From an uncultured Bacteroides sp. (GTDB lineage: Bacteria > Bacteroidota > Bacteroidia > Bacteroidales > Bacteroidaceae): a stretch of DNA of 25,588 nt. The first letter of the stretch is position 1, and every line of letters begins with the position of its first letter. Shown here piece by piece: positions 22,859-25,588 of the stretch. The stretch is from contig CAAFTU010000080.1 in the NCBI GenBank assembly GCA_900766005.1, positions 1-25,588 of the forward strand, written 5' to 3'. A program made the position numbers and the translations under genes. Below the pieces are notes generated by a model that saw only the letters and a program-made list of their open reading frames with translations, ran no database searches and was not told where the DNA came from.

Positions 22859-25375
22859 TTAATCCAAGTCGACAACCGTGATGCCCGCTCCGCCGAATTG
22901 CACATGCTCGTCGGCAAAGTGGCGCACGCCCGGCACAGTGGCCAGATACTGCCGGATAAGCGTACGGAGAATGCCCGTGCCCGTGCCATGCAGAATGCGT
23001 ACACGGCTCATTCCCACCAAGATGGCATCATCAATAAAATAGGTTACCGCCTGTAACGCTTCGTCTCCACGCATGCCCCTCACATCAATATCCTGCTTGA
23101 AACTCAGCTTCTTTTCATACATCTGGTCGTGCGTCTGACTGCTGACAAAGGTGCTGGCTGTGTGAGCATCGGTCTTGGGAGCCGCCTGACTGCGTTCCAG
23201 CCGGTCCACTTTGACTGTCATCTTGATGCTTCCGAATGTGACAACCGCATTCTTTCCGCTGATATCCATCACCTGTCCCACACTGCTCTGTCCCTTAATC
23301 TTGACATATTCACCTGCAGTGATCGGAGCCACCCGTGGAGGAGCAGCAGGAGCAGTGGCAGCAACCGGTTTCGGTTCGTTCTTCTTGTTCTTTTTCCGTT
23401 CCTGCTTCTCTTTCAGCTTCTGCATTTTTCGGGCAATCTTCTCGTCCTGTTCTTTGGCAGACAATTCTTCGAGCGAAGACCGGAAATCGGCCAGTTCCTG
23501 ACGGACGAGCCGGGTCTTTTCTTTTTCCGCCTGCGCCTCTTTGATGGTGCGGATGGTATTTTCAATGCGGGCATTCGACTCCTGCAGCAACTGTTCAGCC
23601 TCTTCTTTCGCCTTTCTGATAATCTCCTTCCGCGACTGCTGGAGCTCCTCTATTTCCGCCTGATAGCGGGCAATGGTTTCCTCCATGTGCTTCTCCCGTT
23701 GACGGATAGTCTGCCGCTTTCCTTCCCAGTAGCGCTTGTCGCGTACGATATCCTGCAGGTATTTGTCTGCATTGATGTATTCACTTCCCACAATCTCCGA
23801 AGCATCGGCAATGACATCTTCGGGCAAGCCGATTTTGCGTGCAATCTCAACGGCAAACGAACTGCCGGGGTTGCCAATCTGCAGTTGAAACAGTGCCTGC
23901 ATCTGATGACGGTCGTAGAGCATGGCTCCGTTTACCACTCCTTCATGGTCTTCAGCAAAATGTTTCAGGTTCTGGTAGTGAGTCGTAATCACGCCGAATG
24001 TCTGCTTTTGGTTGAATCGTTTCAGCACCGCCTCAGCAATGGCACCTCCAATCTGCGGTTCCGTACCGCCACCGAATTCGTCAATCAGGATGAGGCTCTT
24101 CTCATTACACTGCTTCATCATGATCTTCATGTTGGTGAGGTGTGACGAATAGGTACTCAGGTCGTCTTCGATTGACTGCTCGTCACCGATATCGATAAAG
24201 ATGCTGTCGAAGATACCTGCATGACTCCGTTCGTAGAGCGGAATCAGCATGCCGCATTGCAGCATGTACTGCAGCAATCCTACCGTCTTTAAGCACACCG
24301 ATTTACCTCCGGCATTGGGTCCGGAGATGATAAGAATGCGTTGCTGCTTGTGCAGCTCAATATCCAGCGGCACCACCTTCTTGCCGTGTTTGGCCAGTGA
24401 AAGCTGCAGCAATGGGTGTACCGCCATGGTCCAGTCTAACAGCTGCTGGTTTTCTACCGCAGGTTTCAGACTGTTTGTCTGGATGGCGAAATAACTCTTG
24501 GCCCGGATGAAATCGATTTCAGCCAGAAATTCGTACGACTGTAGAATCTCCGGTATGCTGGGGCGCACCGTGTTGGAGAACTCGGTGAGGATACGGATGA
24601 TTTCACGGTGCTCATCACTTTCCAGCTCGCGAATCCGGTTGTTGGCTTCCACCACTTCCGCCGGTTCGATGAATACCGTTTTACCGCTGGCCGATTCATC
24701 GTGAACAATACCTTTGATTTTTCGCTTCAGTCCCGGAGCGACGGGGATAACCAGTCGGCCGTCACGCATGGTGGGAGACACGTCTTTATCGACATACCCT
24801 TCTGCTTGTGCATTGCGCAGGATGCTGCTCAGTGAGCGTGAAATGCTTCCCATGGTGATGGACAGCTCCCTACGAATCCGGGCCAGTTCGGGTGAAGCAT
24901 TATCCTTTATTTTACCATATTTATTAAGGATGCTGTCTATTTTCCCGACGAGTTGGGGAAACACAGCGATATCTCCGGCCAGCCGTTTCAGGGAAGGGTA
25001 GGGGGAAGCTGCTTCTTCTTCTTCCTCCTCTTCTTCTTTGTTGCGTTGCAGGAAGCGCACAATGTCGCGGATCGTTTCCAGCGAGCGGCGCAAGTCGAAC
25101 AGTTCTTGCTCATCCAGATACATCCCTTCGATGCGAATTCGCTTCAGCGAAGGACGGACATCAAAGAAAAACTGGTCGGGAAACCCGTCTTCCTCTTGAA
25201 TGATGCGAACAAACTCGGTAACTTGATTTAATTTCTCTACTACGTCTTCGTATTGCTTGGAAAAGTCCATTTCAGCTACTCGCTCTTCACCTAATGTGCT
25301 GAGACACTTGTCTTTCAGTAACTGCCGTATGTAGTCGAATCCTATTTTCTGCTCAAAATTTTGAGGGTATATCAT
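22859..25375 (-). CDS. mutS2: MutS2 (endonuclease MutS2 / ribosome-rescue ATPase)
   Basis: An 838-residue MutS2. The core (about 10-320) has the lever and clamp helices. The ATPase has Walker A GPNAGGKS (352-359) and a Walker B region LILIDEFGGGTEP. A long coiled coil (about 520-630) is rich in E, K and Q. The C-terminal Smr domain has DIDVRGMRGDEAL and RILHGTGTGILR, the H.GTG nuclease motif. MutS2 proteins are known to limit recombination and, in some bacteria, to split stalled ribosomes. The ATG at 25373-25375 is preferred. A perfect -7 box at 25400-25407 puts transcription start near 25393, so the more distal ATG at 25402 would not be in the message. An acidic run of eight E is at about residues 114-121. 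Divergent from a tRNA-Ser gene. Confidence 0.95.
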   Translation of the reverse strand: MIYPQNFEQKIGFDYIRQLLKDKCLSTLGEERVAEMDFSKQYEDVVEKLNQVTEFVRIIQEEDGFPDQFFFDVRPSLKRIRIEGMYLDEQELFDLRRSLETIRDIVRFLQRNKEEEEEEEEAASPYPSLKRLAGDIAVFPQLVGKIDSILNKYGKIKDNASPELARIRRELSITMGSISRSLSSILRNAQAEGYVDKDVSPTMRDGRLVIPVAPGLKRKIKGIVHDESASGKTVFIEPAEVVEANNRIRELESDEHREIIRILTEFSNTVRPSIPEILQSYEFLAEIDFIRAKSYFAIQTNSLKPAVENQQLLDWTMAVHPLLQLSLAKHGKKVVPLDIELHKQQRILIISGPNAGGKSVCLKTVGLLQYMLQCGMLIPLYERSHAGIFDSIFIDIGDEQSIEDDLSTYSSHLTNMKIMMKQCNEKSLILIDEFGGGTEPQIGGAIAEAVLKRFNQKQTFGVITTHYQNLKHFAEDHEGVVNGAMLYDRHQMQALFQLQIGNPGSSFAVEIARKIGLPEDVIADASEIVGSEYINADKYLQDIVRDKRYWEGKRQTIRQREKHMEETIARYQAEIEELQQSRKEIIRKAKEEAEQLLQESNARIENTIRTIKEAQAEKEKTRLVRQELADFRSSLEELSAKEQDEKIARKMQKLKEKQERKKNKKNEPKPVAATAPAAPPRVAPITAGEYVKIKGQSSVGQVMDISGKNAVVTFGSIKMTVKVDRLERSQAAPKTDAHTASTFVSSQTHDQMYEKKLSFKQDIDVRGMRGDEALQAVTYFIDDAILVGMSRVRILHGTGTGILRTLIRQYLATVPGVRHFADEHVQFGGAGITVVDLD

Positions 25376-25399
25376 AGCCTGTCTTTTTCTTATCGACTG

Positions 25400-25407
25400 C
25401 AAAAATA
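25400..25407 (-). promoter_or_regulatory. -7 box for mutS2
   Basis: Minus-strand TATTTTTG, an exact TAnnTTTG. A TTG on the same strand lies 23 bp upstream instead of 19, so the promoter is incomplete. It supports the 25375 start for mutS2. Confidence 0.45.
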
Positions 25408-25438
25408 CAATTTATTCGTGAAAAAATCGCCAAAAAAT

Positions 25439-25468
25439 TTGGAGATAAAAAAAAAGTTCGTACCTTTG
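25439..25468 (+). promoter_or_regulatory. tRNA-Ser promoter
   Basis: TTG (25439-25441), 19 bp, TACCTTTG (25461-25468): a full Bacteroides consensus. Transcription should start near 25475, about 33 nt before the tRNA. It is divergent from, and close to, the mutS2 -7 box. Confidence 0.85.
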
Positions 25469-25507
25469 CAGCGCTTTCGAAGGGAAGCACTTCTGAAAAG
25501 AAGTTTT

Positions 25508-25588
25508 GGAGAGGTGGCAGAGTGGTCGATTGCGGCGGTCTTGAAAACCGTTGTACCGCGAGGTACCCGGGGTTCGAATCCCTGTCTC
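25508..25588 (+). tRNA. tRNA-Ser (UGA anticodon), 3' end cut by the window
   Basis: The 5' acceptor strand is GGAGAGG (25508-25514). The D arm contains the AGAGTGGTCGA class II pattern. The anticodon stem-loop has the arms GCGGT (25535-25539) and ACCGT (25547-25551), with loop CTTGAAA and anticodon TGA at 25542-25544. A long variable arm follows (ACCGCGAGGT region), and the T-loop GTTCGAATC is intact. The T stem is complete and the window ends four bases into the 3' acceptor strand (TCTC, complementary to the start). A serine tRNA reading UCA and related codons. Confidence 0.93.

Noticed and set aside
23129..24145. Plus-strand 338-codon frame opposite mutS2
   Set aside because: F/L/R-rich shadow of the MutS2 coiled coil and ATPase.

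Overview
The window looks like a chromosomal segment from a Bacteroides-type gut bacterium (Bacteroidales). Several promoters fit the Bacteroides consensus (TTG, 19 bp, TAnnTTTG). The genes include a CarboxypepD_reg-like TonB-dependent receptor, a BioG-based biotin operon, single-chain iron-sulfur serine dehydratase and MutS2, all typical of that group. No taxonomic search was possible, so this placement is inferred.

Layout. (1) Bases 1-3600 are an AT-rich accessory stretch. It opens with the 3' end of an AAA-ATPase/PD-(D/E)XK gene (1-519). About 1.1 kb without an intact gene follows, holding a 50-bp near-perfect inverted repeat around a decayed reading frame and a cluster of direct and palindromic repeats. 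A restriction-modification-like pair then lies on the minus strand: a beta-class DNA adenine methyltransferase of the DpnA type and a PD-(D/E)XK protein with a winged-helix remnant. (2) Bases 3600-8920 (plus strand) carry a HicB-like orphan, a GT-B glycosyltransferase with an odd C-terminal tail, a large TonB-dependent receptor, and a secreted metallophosphoesterase that probably works with the receptor. (3) Bases 9030-14135 carry a fucose-isomerase-like protein (minus), an aminotransferase and a LolC/E-type FtsX permease (plus), and a GT2 glycosyltransferase (minus). (4) Bases 14275-14382 hold a strong promoter, about 70 nt of non-coding sequence and a terminator: a candidate small RNA. (5) Bases 14386-20320 are a biotin operon on the minus strand, ordered bioB-bioA fusion, bioF, bioG, bioC, bioD. 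It has a perfect promoter at 20291-20320 and shares its terminator with the small RNA. (6) Bases 20456-25468 carry sdaA, corA and mutS2 (minus). A tRNA-Ser(UGA) on the plus strand is cut by the window end.

How the genes work together. BioC and BioG make and release the pimeloyl-ACP precursor. BioF, BioA, BioD and BioB complete biotin, with BioB and BioA joined in one polypeptide, so the locus encodes the pathway from malonyl-ACP methylation to biotin. The receptor and phosphatase plausibly form a surface uptake and periplasmic dephosphorylation pair. The methyltransferase and nuclease-like protein plausibly form a small restriction-modification module.

The items most worth a second look are the candidate small RNA, the 50-bp inverted-repeat element, the BioB-BioA fusion with its 63-codon in-frame upstream extension, and the unusual restriction-modification pair.
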